This document shows, in pieces, positions 45,718 through 54,742 of a DNA stretch of 64,000 bases (position 1 is its first letter; each line of letters begins with the position of its first letter). Both the position numbers and the translations under genes were made by a program. The DNA comes from Herbiconiux sp. (lineage in GTDB: Bacteria; Actinomycetota; Actinomycetes; Actinomycetales; Microbacteriaceae), in the NCBI RefSeq assembly GCF_004297105.1, contig NZ_SCVE01000012.1, positions 62,001 to 126,000 on the forward strand, written 5' to 3'. The notes under the pieces are model-generated. The model worked only from the letters and a program-made list of their open reading frames with translations. It had not been told where the DNA came from and searched no databases.

Positions 45718-46562
45718 ACTCGCCGACGCCCGGTTCAGCCGCCGCGGCCGGCGGCCACGCGGTCGACCGCACAGCCGGCCCCACAGCGGGCCGCACCTTG
45801 AGGTTGGGCGGTGCGCGGGCCGAGATCCGTCGCGACCCCTTCGTTGCGAGCGCCTTCGTGCTCGCCATCGACGGCGCCGACCAGTCGCACGTCGACCTCG
45901 GCGACCCCGGTTCGCTCTTCTTCGACTACGTGCGCCGCATCGGCGCGGTCATCGATCGGTTCCGGATGCCCGGCCGGCCCATCACCGCCGTGCACCTCGG
46001 GGCCGGGGCCCTGACGCTCGTCCGCTACGTGCAGGCCACGCGCCCCGACTCCACCCAGCACGTCGTGGAGCTGCACGGCGAGCTGATCGACTTCGTCACC
46101 GACCACCTCCCGCTGCCGGCCGGAACACGGCTGACCGTGCAGGCGGGGGATGCCGCGCTCGAGGTGCCGCGGCTCGCCGACACCTCACGGGGCGAGGCCG
46201 ATCTCGTGGTGAGCGACCTCTATCGCGGCATCGTCACTCCCCCCGCTCTCCGCACGGCCGACTTCTACACGGGTGTCGCCGGGCTGGTCGCTCCCGACGG
46301 GGTGCTCGCCGTCAACGTGGCCGACGACGAGGGCCTGCCGATGACGCGCGAACTCCTCCACGCCGTCTCCGCGGCGCTCCCCCACGTGCTCGTGCTCGGC
46401 CCCGCCTCGGTGGTCACATCGGGGCGGGCAGGCAACTCCGTGCTCCTGGCGTCGGCCTCCCCCGGGCTGTTCGATCTGGTACCGGGCCTCGCCGCAGCGG
46501 GGCCGCATCCGGGGTCGGTTCTCACCGCCGCGGAATTCACCGCACGAGCCCCCTGGGCCTGA
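45714..46562 (+). CDS. Spermidine-synthase-like methyltransferase-fold protein
   Basis: 282 residues. The Rossmann-like core has VHLGAGALTLVRYV, HVVELHGELIDFV, and DLVVSDLYRG where true spermidine synthases have a D-x-x-x-D-A-F-type motif. Similar proteins are annotated as fused MFS/spermidine synthases, but the membrane half is absent. It may bind decarboxylated SAM or another nucleotide; the polyamine role is doubtful. Translationally coupled (ATGA) to the AlkZ-like gene. Confidence 0.75.
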   Translation: MNSPTPGSAAAAGGHAVDRTAGPTAGRTLRLGGARAEIRRDPFVASAFVLAIDGADQSHVDLGDPGSLFFDYVRRIGAVIDRFRMPGRPITAVHLGAGALTLVRYVQATRPDSTQHVVELHGELIDFVTDHLPLPAGTRLTVQAGDAALEVPRLADTSRGEADLVVSDLYRGIVTPPALRTADFYTGVAGLVAPDGVLAVNVADDEGLPMTRELLHAVSAALPHVLVLGPASVVTSGRAGNSVLLASASPGLFDLVPGLAAAGPHPGSVLTAAEFTARAPWA

Positions 46563-46603
46563 CCCGACCACAAGAGACACCACCGATCCGAACGGAGCAA
46601 GCC

Positions 46604-47314
46604 ATGTGCGGCCGATTCAGCATGAGCGCCGAGACCGACGAACTGATCGCCGAGTTCGTGGCCCGCGGCGGGCGCCCGGAAGACTGGACACCCTCCTACA
46701 ACATCGCCCCCACCGAGAACGCGCCGATCGTTCGCGACCGGGTGAAGGACGGCGAGACGCTGCGCGAGATCGATCTCGCGAGCTGGGGTCTCAAGCCGGC
46801 CTGGGCGAAGCCCGGCGGTCCGGCGCCCATCAACGCGCGACTCGAGAGCGTGGCCACGAACGGGTTGTTCCGCAACGCCTTCGCCCAGCGCCGCTGCATC
46901 GTGCCGATGAACGGCTACTACGAGTGGGAGGCCACCGAGCACGGCAAGCAGCCCCACTTCATCCACGCCCCCGAGACCCTGCTCGCGGCGGCCGGTCTCT
47001 ACGAGCTCAGGAAGGTCGAGAACGAGTGGACCGTGAACTTCACCATCATCACCCGCGAGGCCGCCGATGCCTCGGGCGAGGTGCACGACCGCATGCCGGT
47101 GTTCCTCACCCCCGACACCTGGGACACCTGGATCGAACCCGTCACGCTCGAGAAGACGGATGCGAAAGACAGCCTCGTGGCGATGCTCGACCGCTCGTCG
47201 CTCGCCGTCGCCCGCACCATCACCACCTACCCCGTGTCGAGGCGCGTCAACAACGTTCGCGACACCTCGGTGGCCAAAGACGACCCGACCCTCATCGAGC
47301 CGCTGGCCGGCTAG
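46604..47314 (+). CDS. SRAP domain protein (HMCES/YedK, abasic-site shield)
   Basis: 236 residues. After Met removal Cys2 (MCGRFS) forms a thiazolidine cross-link with abasic sites in single-stranded DNA. The other active-site residues are also present: Asn77 in PINARLES, Glu107 in GYYEW, and His in EVHDRMPVFL. The family is SOS-associated in bacteria; no LexA box is seen in the 41-bp gap. It follows the AlkZ-like gene, whose product could create abasic sites. Confidence 0.95.
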   Translation: MCGRFSMSAETDELIAEFVARGGRPEDWTPSYNIAPTENAPIVRDRVKDGETLREIDLASWGLKPAWAKPGGPAPINARLESVATNGLFRNAFAQRRCIVPMNGYYEWEATEHGKQPHFIHAPETLLAAAGLYELRKVENEWTVNFTIITREAADASGEVHDRMPVFLTPDTWDTWIEPVTLEKTDAKDSLVAMLDRSSLAVARTITTYPVSRRVNNVRDTSVAKDDPTLIEPLAG

Positions 47315-47388
47315 ACCACGGCACTGCTTCTCCCTTCAGCCGTGTCAATGGCTGACCTCGGACCCGTCGATGCACCACTATTGAAAGG

Positions 47389-48072
47389 GTGTCCGGCAAG
47401 AGAGCAATCAGGGTGGCGGTGGTCGAGGACCAGGCGTTGTTCCGTCAGCTGCTCGTCACCGGGCTGGATGCGGCACCCGGGGTGTCGGTCTCCGTTGCGG
47501 CTGCCGATGCCGCATCCGCCCGCCGCACCTTGCTGCACGAAGGCACCGACCTCGCCGTGAGGTCGATCGACGTCGCCGTGCTCGATGTACAGCTCGGCGA
47601 CGGCAGCGGCATCGACCTGGGTGTCGACCTGCGCGCCGCGAACCCCGCGCTCGGCATCGTGCTGCTCTCGGCGACCGACTCGCTGGATGTGCTGCTCGAT
47701 CTGCCCCGCACCATCACCCACGGCTGGAGCTACCTCTCGAAGACCTCTGCCCTCAGCCTGCCCGCTCTGCTGCGCGCGATCGAGGTGTCGGCCGAGGGGC
47801 GCTCGGTGTTCGACCCCGAGCTGGTCGCGCGGCGACGACCTCGGCGCGGAACCGGGCTCTCCCGACTGAGCACCCGGCAGTACGAGGTGCTCAGGCTGCT
47901 CGCCGAGGGCCTCTCGAACGCGGGCATCGCCAGCCGCCTGGGCCTCGCGCCCCGCTCGGTCGACAACCACATCGCCGGGATCTACGCCGAACTGGGACTC
48001 GCATCCGGAGGCGTCGTGAACCCGAGAGTGGCGGCGGCCCTGCGCTTCCTCGACGAGAGCGCGGCATCGTGA
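47389..48072 (+). CDS. NarL/LuxR-type response regulator
   Basis: 227 residues from GTG 47389. The receiver domain has VVEDQ, the phosphoacceptor Asp66 in VLDVQLGDGSG, Thr/Ser in LLSATDS, and Lys in YLSKTS. The C-terminal LuxR helix-turn-helix has LSTRQYEVLRLLAEGLSNAG. CACTAT lies 7 nt before the GTG, so it may be leaderless. It pairs with the histidine kinase 40 bp downstream. Confidence 0.92.
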   Translation: MSGKRAIRVAVVEDQALFRQLLVTGLDAAPGVSVSVAAADAASARRTLLHEGTDLAVRSIDVAVLDVQLGDGSGIDLGVDLRAANPALGIVLLSATDSLDVLLDLPRTITHGWSYLSKTSALSLPALLRAIEVSAEGRSVFDPELVARRRPRRGTGLSRLSTRQYEVLRLLAEGLSNAGIASRLGLAPRSVDNHIAGIYAELGLASGGVVNPRVAAALRFLDESAAS

Positions 48073-48112
48073 CGCAGGCGCTGTCTCCCGCCCCGCCGAC
48101 CGAGCGGCCGGC

Positions 48113-49324
48113 ATGACCGTCACTCCGGATGCGGTCACCCCGGCAGACCGGGCCGACGACCGCCGCGTCACCCTCCTCACCTTCGGGATCGTGCTCGGCA
48201 TCTTCGCCGTGGGCGTCTCGGTGCAGTCGGTGTTCGTGCTCGGCATCCTGCCCCGGTCGATGATGGGATCCGATCCCGTCACCCTGATCAACCTCGTGGT
48301 CCGCCTCGTCGCGAACGGATCGGCCGTCGCCGTCGGCCTTCTCGGCGTCGCGCTGCTGAACCCACAGGAACGCGGAATCCCGGGCCGGCTCGGCACCGGC
48401 TTCGCGATCGCCTTCGGTGCCGCACTGGCGCGCGCCGCCGTTCAGATCGGCATCGGCATCTACGCTCCCGGCGACGGCATCGAGGTCTCCGCCGAGGTCG
48501 TGACAGCCACGATCGCCGGCAGCATCTCGCTCACCATCGCGCTCGCCCAGACGGATGCCCGCCGCCGCCTCCGCACCGGCGAACGCGCTTCGGCCCAGCA
48601 GGCCCTGCGCTCGGCCGCCGCCCTCGAAGCCCTGCAGAGCGAAGAGCTGCGGATGCGACGCGAGCTCGCCGACGGCCTCCACGGAACCGTGCAGCAGCGC
48701 TTCGTGCTGCTGTCGGCACGGATCACGGCGCTCATCGAGGCCGACCGGCGAGGGGGCGAAGGCGAGCCCTCCGGCAGCCGCCGGCGCGCAGAAGGCAGCG
48801 ACGACGATCCAGACAGATCCGCAACCGCGGAGCTCGCGGCCATCCGCGCCGATCTCGACGACCTGCGCGAGCAGGACCTGCGAGCCATGAGCCGCCTTCT
48901 CTACCCGGCCGAACTCGACCGCGGAGCGGTTCCGGCCATTCGGGCCCTCTTCCAGCCGCTCCCGTCGACCATCGCTTTCGTGCTCGACTTCTCCGACGAC
49001 GTGCTCGCACTCGAGGCACACGGCAACCGGATGCTGAGTCCCGAACGCCGCCTGCTGCTCGTGCGCATCGTGGAGGAGTCGCTCTCGAACGCGCTCAAGC
49101 ACGGGCACGCGACGGAGCTGCGGGTGCGGCTGGATCATCGCGACTCCGCGTTCGAGGTCGTGATCGACGACGACGGCACCGGACTCATCGAGCCCGTCGA
49201 GCTCAGCGGAATCCGCAACCTTCGTCACCAGCTCGATCTCGTGGGCGGCCGCATCGACCTCGGCCCGGGTCCCTCCGGCCTGGGCGCGAGAGTGAGCGCC
49301 GTGGTTCCCGACGGGCGGGCCTGA
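48113..49324 (+). CDS. Sensor histidine kinase (NarL-partner type)
   Basis: 403 residues: four membrane segments (about 20-150) with no sizeable external domain, a HisKA_3-like region with RRELADGLHGTVQQRF carrying the likely phosphoacceptor His, an Asp/Gly/Ser-rich insertion (about 215-245), and a HATPase domain with ESLSNALKHGHA and DDDGTGL. It probably senses a membrane or intramembrane signal and phosphorylates the adjacent regulator. Confidence 0.9.
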   Translation: MTVTPDAVTPADRADDRRVTLLTFGIVLGIFAVGVSVQSVFVLGILPRSMMGSDPVTLINLVVRLVANGSAVAVGLLGVALLNPQERGIPGRLGTGFAIAFGAALARAAVQIGIGIYAPGDGIEVSAEVVTATIAGSISLTIALAQTDARRRLRTGERASAQQALRSAAALEALQSEELRMRRELADGLHGTVQQRFVLLSARITALIEADRRGGEGEPSGSRRRAEGSDDDPDRSATAELAAIRADLDDLREQDLRAMSRLLYPAELDRGAVPAIRALFQPLPSTIAFVLDFSDDVLALEAHGNRMLSPERRLLLVRIVEESLSNALKHGHATELRVRLDHRDSAFEVVIDDDGTGLIEPVELSGIRNLRHQLDLVGGRIDLGPGPSGLGARVSAVVPDGRA

Positions 49325-49355
49325 CGCCGAGCCCTCAGGTCGCTTCAGCGACCGC

Positions 49356-49405
49356 TTGCCCTGCTGCCTAAACCGGTATAGGCTCCTCACGACTAAACCG
49401 GTACA
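49356..49405 (+). promoter_or_regulatory. Promoter with two LacI-type operators
   Basis: TTGCCC (49356-49361), a 17-bp spacer and TAGGCT (49379-49384) form a good promoter. TAAACCGGTATA (49369-49380) and TAAACCGGTACA (49394-49405) are near-identical, CG-centred LacI-type sites 25 bp apart, flanking the -10 and the start of transcription. Confidence 0.8.
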
Positions 49406-49450
49406 GAAGCCGGATGGTCCGTACCGGGCACATCTCAGCGAGGAGAAGGC

Positions 49451-50515
49451 GTGAGCAAGAAGCCGACGATCAGTGACGTCGCTCATGAAGCGGGCGTCTC
49501 GAAGGGTCTCGTCTCGTTCGTGGTCAACGGGCGGCCTGGCGTCTCCGCCGCCACGCGCGAGCGCGTCCTCGCCGCCGCGGCCGAGCTCGGCTGGCGCCCC
49601 AATCCGAATGCGCGATCGCTCACCACTCGCAGCGCCTACGCCCTCGGGCTCGTCGTTCTGCGCGACCCGGAGATCATCGGCTCCGACCCGTTCTTCCCGG
49701 CCTTCATCTCGGGTGTCGAATCCGTTCTCTCCGACCGCGGGCGCGTCATGCTGCTGAGCGTCGTGCCCGACGAGGAGCGGGAGCTCGACACCTACCGCAA
49801 GCTCGCCGCCGAGAGCCGGGTCGATGGTGTCTTCGTCACCGACCTCCGGCACCGTGACCCCCGCATCGCGCTGCTCGCCGAACTCGCGCTGCCCGCCGTC
49901 ACGCTCGGCCATGCCGATGTGCCGAGCGACTTCCCGGTGATCGACCGCGATTACGGCAAGGGCATCGCCGCCGTGGTCTCCCGGCTCCGCGAACTCGGTC
50001 ACACCCGCATCGCGCACGTCGCCGGCGACGAACGGATGCTGCACGGCACCCATCGCCGCGACCAGTTCACCGAGGCCGTGCGCGCGAGCGGCGGCACCCC
50101 GATCGTCGTGAGCGGCGACTTCTCGCCCGACTCCGGCGCCCAGGCCACCCACGCCCTGCTCGGGATGGCCGAGAAGCCCACCGCGATCGTGTTCGCCAAC
50201 GACCCCATGGCGATGGCGGGAATGGCCGTCGCCCAGGAACTCGGACTGCGCCTGCCCGACGACCTCTCGATCACGGGCATGGACGGCTCGGAGATGTCGC
50301 GCTACCTGTTCCCTCCGCTCGCGACGGTCGGCAACGACCCGGCCGAGTGGGGCCGCGCCGCAGCCCTGTCGCTGCTGGCGCTCATCGAGACCGGGGCATC
50401 CGACGATGTCACGCTCCCCGACGCGGAGTTCATCCCGCGCGGATCCATCGCACCACCACCACAGGCGGCGCAGCCGTCTTCGGAACGACCGACGGCCCAG
50501 CCGTCTTCACGATAG
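49451..50515 (+). CDS. LacI family transcriptional regulator
   Basis: 354 residues. The N-terminal helix-turn-helix and hinge (TISDVAHEAGVSKGLVSFVV...NPNARSLTTR) precede a periplasmic-binding-protein-like sensor domain. GAGGAG precedes GTG 49451. As first gene of the mannoside operon, behind two matching operators, it probably represses itself and the downstream genes until a sugar or mannoside binds. The gap to the binding-protein gene is only 9 bp, so they share a transcript. Confidence 0.95.
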   Translation: MSKKPTISDVAHEAGVSKGLVSFVVNGRPGVSAATRERVLAAAAELGWRPNPNARSLTTRSAYALGLVVLRDPEIIGSDPFFPAFISGVESVLSDRGRVMLLSVVPDEERELDTYRKLAAESRVDGVFVTDLRHRDPRIALLAELALPAVTLGHADVPSDFPVIDRDYGKGIAAVVSRLRELGHTRIAHVAGDERMLHGTHRRDQFTEAVRASGGTPIVVSGDFSPDSGAQATHALLGMAEKPTAIVFANDPMAMAGMAVAQELGLRLPDDLSITGMDGSEMSRYLFPPLATVGNDPAEWGRAAALSLLALIETGASDDVTLPDAEFIPRGSIAPPPQAAQPSSERPTAQPSSR

Positions 50516-50524
50516 GAGAACCCT

Positions 50525-51823
50525 GTGCAAAGACGCACACGCATCGCACTCGTCGCCGCGACGGCGGTGGCCGCTCTCTCGCTCGCCGCGTGCTCGAGCG
50601 GGGGCGGCGGAACCGCCACGGATGCCATGACCAGCCACGGTCCCATCAGCATCTGGTACTCGAACAATGCCGCCGAGGTCGAATGGGGCAAGGGGATGGT
50701 GGAGGCCTGGAACGCCGACCATCCCGACGAGCAGATCACGGCGCAGGAGATCCCGGCCGGCAAGAGCAGCGAGGAGGTCATCACCGCGGCCATCACCGCC
50801 GGCACCACCCCGTGCCTGGTGTTCAACAACCTCCCCGCCGCGACCGGCCAGTTCCAGAAGCAGGGCGGACTCGTCGACCTCTCGAAGTTCGATGACGGCA
50901 CGAGCTACATCGAAGCCCGGAGCGGCGCCATCGCCGACCAGTACAAGTCGGCCGACGGCGGGTTCTACCAGCTGCCGTGGAAGTCGAACCCCGTGATGAT
51001 CTTCTACAACAAAGACCTCTTCACCGCGGCCGGTCTCGATGCCGAGAACCCGCCCCTCTCGACCTACGACGAATTCCTCGCCTCGGCGAAGCAGCTCGTG
51101 TCGAGCGGTGCGGCCACCTACGCGATCAACCCCTCGCCCACGAGCGAGTTCTTCCAGCCGAACTTCGACTTCATCCCGCTCTACGCCGCTCAGACGGGCG
51201 GCAAGGGCATCGTGGAGGACGGCAAGGCCACCTTCGCGAACGACGACGGCTACGCGGTGGCCGACTTCTGGAGCTCGATCTACTCCGACGACCTCGCCGG
51301 CAAGGAGAAGTACGAGGGCGACGCCTTCGTCGACGGCAAGGCGGCCATGGCCATCGTGGGCCCCTGGGCCATCGCCTATTACGGCGAGAAGATCGCGAAC
51401 TGGGGCGCCGTGCCGGTGCCCACCGAGAACGGCACGCCCGCCGATGAGACCTACACGTTCTCGGATGCGAAGTCGGTCGGCATGTACAGCTCCTGCGAGA
51501 ACCAGGGAACCGCGTGGGACGTGCTGAAGTTCGCCACGAGCGAGGAGCAGGACGGACAGCTGCTCGACATCACCGGTCAGATGCCGATCCGCACCGATCT
51601 CGCAACGACCTACTCCGACTACTTCGCGGCCAACCCCGACTACGAGGTGTTCGGCGACCAGGCGAACCGCACGGTCGAGGATCCCACCGACCCCGAGTCC
51701 GTGGCCATGATGCAGGCGCTCCGCGACGCCTACACCAAGGCGATCATCAGCGGCGACGGCGATGCCCGGTCCGCGCTCGACGAGGCCGCGAAGAAGATCG
51801 ATTCGCTGGCAGGCCAGGGCTGA
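50525..51823 (+). CDS. ABC transporter substrate-binding lipoprotein (sugar)
   Basis: 432 residues. A lipoprotein signal with LSLAACSSGGG is followed by a family 1 sugar-binding fold (PISIWYSNNAAEVEWG, LPWKSNPVMIFYNKDLFTAAG). It would capture an oligosaccharide outside the membrane and deliver it to the two permeases. GTG 50525 has AGGAG 7 nt upstream. The ATPase is not in the operon, as usual for these systems, where a shared MsmK-type ATPase serves. Confidence 0.93.
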   Translation: MQRRTRIALVAATAVAALSLAACSSGGGGTATDAMTSHGPISIWYSNNAAEVEWGKGMVEAWNADHPDEQITAQEIPAGKSSEEVITAAITAGTTPCLVFNNLPAATGQFQKQGGLVDLSKFDDGTSYIEARSGAIADQYKSADGGFYQLPWKSNPVMIFYNKDLFTAAGLDAENPPLSTYDEFLASAKQLVSSGAATYAINPSPTSEFFQPNFDFIPLYAAQTGGKGIVEDGKATFANDDGYAVADFWSSIYSDDLAGKEKYEGDAFVDGKAAMAIVGPWAIAYYGEKIANWGAVPVPTENGTPADETYTFSDAKSVGMYSSCENQGTAWDVLKFATSEEQDGQLLDITGQMPIRTDLATTYSDYFAANPDYEVFGDQANRTVEDPTDPESVAMMQALRDAYTKAIISGDGDARSALDEAAKKIDSLAGQG

Positions 51824-51828
51824 TCCCG

Positions 51829-52806
51829 ATGTCGAGCTCCACCACCCGCCGGGGGGACCGCGTGCGGTCTCCCCGGCGGGACCCCGGAACCACGGATGCC
51901 CGCCCCGCGGCGCGCCGTCCGCTCCTCTCCCGCGTGCTCGGCGTCCAGCCGATCGGCTGGCTGTTCGGCGCCCCCTACCTCGTGTTCGCGATCGTCGTGT
52001 TCGCCTACCCGCTGGTGTTCGCCATCTACATGTCGTTCTTCGACTACTTCTTCAGCGCCCCGGGCGTGGAGGTCGACAAGCCGTTCGTCGGTCTCGACAA
52101 CTACATCGCGGTGCTCACGGATCCTGCCGTGCTGCAGTCGTTCGGCAACGTGCTCGTCTTCCTCGTGATCAACGTGCCGCTCACCGTGGTGCTGTCGATC
52201 GTGCTGGCCACCGCCCTGAACAAAGTGGTGCACCTCCGCACCTTCCTGCGTGTGAGCTACTACGTGCCCTACGTCACGGCGAGCGTGGCGCTCGTGGGCG
52301 TGTGGCTCTTCCTCTTCGGCGGCGGCGGTCTCGTCAACAACGTGCTCGGCCCGCTGGCGCCCGACCCGTCGTGGCTCGTGAACCCGGCCCTCGCCATGCC
52401 CACCATCGCCCTCTTCGTCACCTGGAAGCAGCTCGGGTTCTACATCCTGCTCTACCTGGCGGCGCTCCAGAACGTGCCGCAGGAGCTGTACGAGTCGGCC
52501 TCGACCGACGGCGCCGGGCCCATCCGCAGCTTCTTCTCGGTGACCGTGCCCGGAGTGCGCCAGGCCACCGTCCTCGTACTGATGCTCTCGACCATCATCG
52601 GCGCGAACCTCTTCACCGAGCCCTACCTGCTCACGGGCGGCGGAGGGCCGAACGGGGCATCCGCCTCACCGGTGCTCATCATGTACCAGCGCGGAATCCA
52701 GCAGGGTCATCCGGGATTCGCGGCCGCGCTCGGCATCATCCTCACCATCGCCGTACTCATCGTCGCGCTGCTGCAACGGCGCTTCGCCGGAGGGAGAGAC
52801 GAATGA
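51829..52806 (+). CDS. ABC sugar permease (MalF-type)
   Basis: 325 residues, six membrane segments, with the EAA-loop region LYESASTDGAGPIRSFFSVT that contacts the ATPase. A basic, probably cytoplasmic N terminus of about 40 residues precedes the first segment. It starts 5 nt after the binding-protein stop and overlaps the next permease gene by 4 nt. Confidence 0.94.
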   Translation: MSSSTTRRGDRVRSPRRDPGTTDARPAARRPLLSRVLGVQPIGWLFGAPYLVFAIVVFAYPLVFAIYMSFFDYFFSAPGVEVDKPFVGLDNYIAVLTDPAVLQSFGNVLVFLVINVPLTVVLSIVLATALNKVVHLRTFLRVSYYVPYVTASVALVGVWLFLFGGGGLVNNVLGPLAPDPSWLVNPALAMPTIALFVTWKQLGFYILLYLAALQNVPQELYESASTDGAGPIRSFFSVTVPGVRQATVLVLMLSTIIGANLFTEPYLLTGGGGPNGASASPVLIMYQRGIQQGHPGFAAALGIILTIAVLIVALLQRRFAGGRDE

Positions 52807-53657
52807 GCCGCACATCGACGAAGCTGAGCCGCCCGCAGACCATCCTGCGCGCAGTCGTGCTCGGGGCGGGAGCGATCCTGTTCCTCTTCCCCTTCTACTA
52901 CATGGTGATCGGGTCGCTCCAGCTGACTCCCGACACCTCGGTCGCGGGCGCGTTCCCATCGCCCGACAACATCACCACCGCCAATTACGAGGCGATCAAC
53001 AGCCGCATCAACCTCTTCGCCGGGCTGATCAACTCGGGCATCTTCACCGGCGGGGTCGTTCTGTGCACCGTGGTGTTCGGTGTTCTCGCCGGGTACGCGC
53101 TGGCCATCCTGAAGTGGCGCGGCCGCGGGGCGACCTTCGCGTTGGTGCTTCTGGTGCAGGTGGTGCCGTTCCAGTTGCTGATGATCCCGCTGTATGTGCT
53201 GATCGCGCGCAACTACGGGCTTTCCGACAACTACCTCGGCATGATCCTGCCGTTCGCCATCAACTCCACGGCCGTGCTGGTGTTTCGCCAGTACTTCCTG
53301 CAGCTCCCCCGCGAACTCTTCGACGCGGCCCGGATCGACGGCGCCGGCGAGCTGACGCTGCTCCGCCGGGTGGCACTCCCCCTCGTCCGGCCGGCGATCG
53401 TGACCGCCGTTCTGCTCACCTTCATCGGGCCCTGGAACGAGTTCCTCTGGCCCTTCCTCATCACGAAGGATGCGGCGATGCAGCCGCTCGCCGTGTCGCT
53501 CGCGAACTACGTGACGAACGTCGCGGCCTCCACCGCGAACCCCTACGGCTCCGTGCTGGCCGGGGCCGTGGTGCTGGCGGCTCCCGTCGTGATCCTCTTC
53601 ATCGTCTTCCAGCGCTATTTCGTGTCGACGGATGTCGGCTCCGCAGTCAAAGGATAA
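52803..53657 (+). CDS. ABC sugar permease (MalG-type)
   Basis: 284 residues, six membrane segments, EAA loop in LFDAARIDGAGELTLLRRVA, and PFYYMVIGSL in the first segment region. It forms the heterodimeric channel with the preceding permease. Confidence 0.94.
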   Translation: MSRTSTKLSRPQTILRAVVLGAGAILFLFPFYYMVIGSLQLTPDTSVAGAFPSPDNITTANYEAINSRINLFAGLINSGIFTGGVVLCTVVFGVLAGYALAILKWRGRGATFALVLLVQVVPFQLLMIPLYVLIARNYGLSDNYLGMILPFAINSTAVLVFRQYFLQLPRELFDAARIDGAGELTLLRRVALPLVRPAIVTAVLLTFIGPWNEFLWPFLITKDAAMQPLAVSLANYVTNVAASTANPYGSVLAGAVVLAAPVVILFIVFQRYFVSTDVGSAVKG

Positions 53658-53665
53658 GGAATCGG

Positions 53666-54742
53666 ATGCACCCCCTCACCCGCGAGCGCCTCAGCGAGGC
53701 CTATCAGGCCAACCTGCGCTTCGACGACCCGCTGATCTCGTACATCACCACCGACCAGTTCTCGGCGGTGTACCCCGAACGGCCCGACTGGGCGATCGGC
53801 CCGTTCCGCAGAGACGACTCGTTGACGTTCCGCCAGCCCGCCGAGTGGCCGGACCCGACCGACATCGGCTGGACCGATGGTTTCATCTTCAACCCCTCGA
53901 TCCTGGTCGAGGGCGACACCCTCCACCTGTTCTACCGCGCCTCGCCGCGCAAGGAATCGATGTGCAGCCGCATCGGCATCGCCCACTACACGACGGAGGG
54001 CGGCTGGGTCGACGACCCCGCGAACCCGATCGTGTTCCCGACCAGGGACAACGAGGTGCTCAGCGTGGAGGACCCCAAGATCTACAAGGGCGACGACGGC
54101 CGCTACGTGCTCTTCTACAACGGCATCTGGGACTTCACCGATACCGAGGAGGCCGAGCGCTACCCGTCGTTCGGGCATCCGCTCGAGGGCATCGGCTGCG
54201 ACATCATGGTGGCGGTCTCCGACGACCTGGTGCACTGGGAGAAGCGCGGCATCGTGGTGCCCTACGAGATCTCACGCCTCTGGGTGAAGGGCGCGGTCAT
54301 CCCGCGCAACACCCGCGGTGAGGCCATCCGAATCGGCGGCGAGTACCTCATGTACCTGTCCGAGGGCTGCAACGGGGTGCGCTACGTGGGCCGCTCCGAC
54401 GACCTGGTGACCTGGCGCTTCGAGCAGCAGGACTACCTCGACCTCTCCGAGTACGGCGGCACGCTCTTCGAGGTCGCCTGCGCGGTGACGGGTCACGACG
54501 ACTCGGGCGACCTGGTGCTCGACTTCTTCTACCAGGATGCCGCGGGCGACCTGGCGGCGGCCCAGGCGCTCTACAGCGTCGACGCCCCGTTCACCCAGCG
54601 CGCGTTGCACCGCGGCGGATCCCTCGCCTGGGGCGGTCTCGCCGAGTTCGACGGCGGCCTCTACTTCGCCCAGGGCTGGGATGCCGCCGAGGGCAGCCGG
54701 GAGATGTACTTCTACCGGGCCGAGACGGCCGACCATGAGTGA
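53666..54742 (+). CDS. GH130-family beta-mannoside phosphorylase-like protein
   Basis: 358 residues with a five-bladed beta-propeller pattern. FNPSILVEGDTLHLFYRASP, SVEDPKIYKGDDGRYVLFYN and WVKGAVIPR fit family GH130, whose members phosphorolyse or hydrolyse beta-mannosides using an Asp in the EDPR/EDPK region. In this operon it would cut an imported beta-mannosyl oligosaccharide in the cytoplasm. Phosphorylase versus hydrolase cannot be decided by eye. Confidence 0.85.
   Translation: MHPLTRERLSEAYQANLRFDDPLISYITTDQFSAVYPERPDWAIGPFRRDDSLTFRQPAEWPDPTDIGWTDGFIFNPSILVEGDTLHLFYRASPRKESMCSRIGIAHYTTEGGWVDDPANPIVFPTRDNEVLSVEDPKIYKGDDGRYVLFYNGIWDFTDTEEAERYPSFGHPLEGIGCDIMVAVSDDLVHWEKRGIVVPYEISRLWVKGAVIPRNTRGEAIRIGGEYLMYLSEGCNGVRYVGRSDDLVTWRFEQQDYLDLSEYGGTLFEVACAVTGHDDSGDLVLDFFYQDAAGDLAAAQALYSVDAPFTQRALHRGGSLAWGGLAEFDGGLYFAQGWDAAEGSREMYFYRAETADHE

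Noticed and set aside
46563..46603. LexA/SOS box before the SRAP gene
   Set aside because: I looked for a GAAC-N4-GTTC-type actinobacterial LexA site in the 41-bp gap and before the AlkZ-like gene and saw none.
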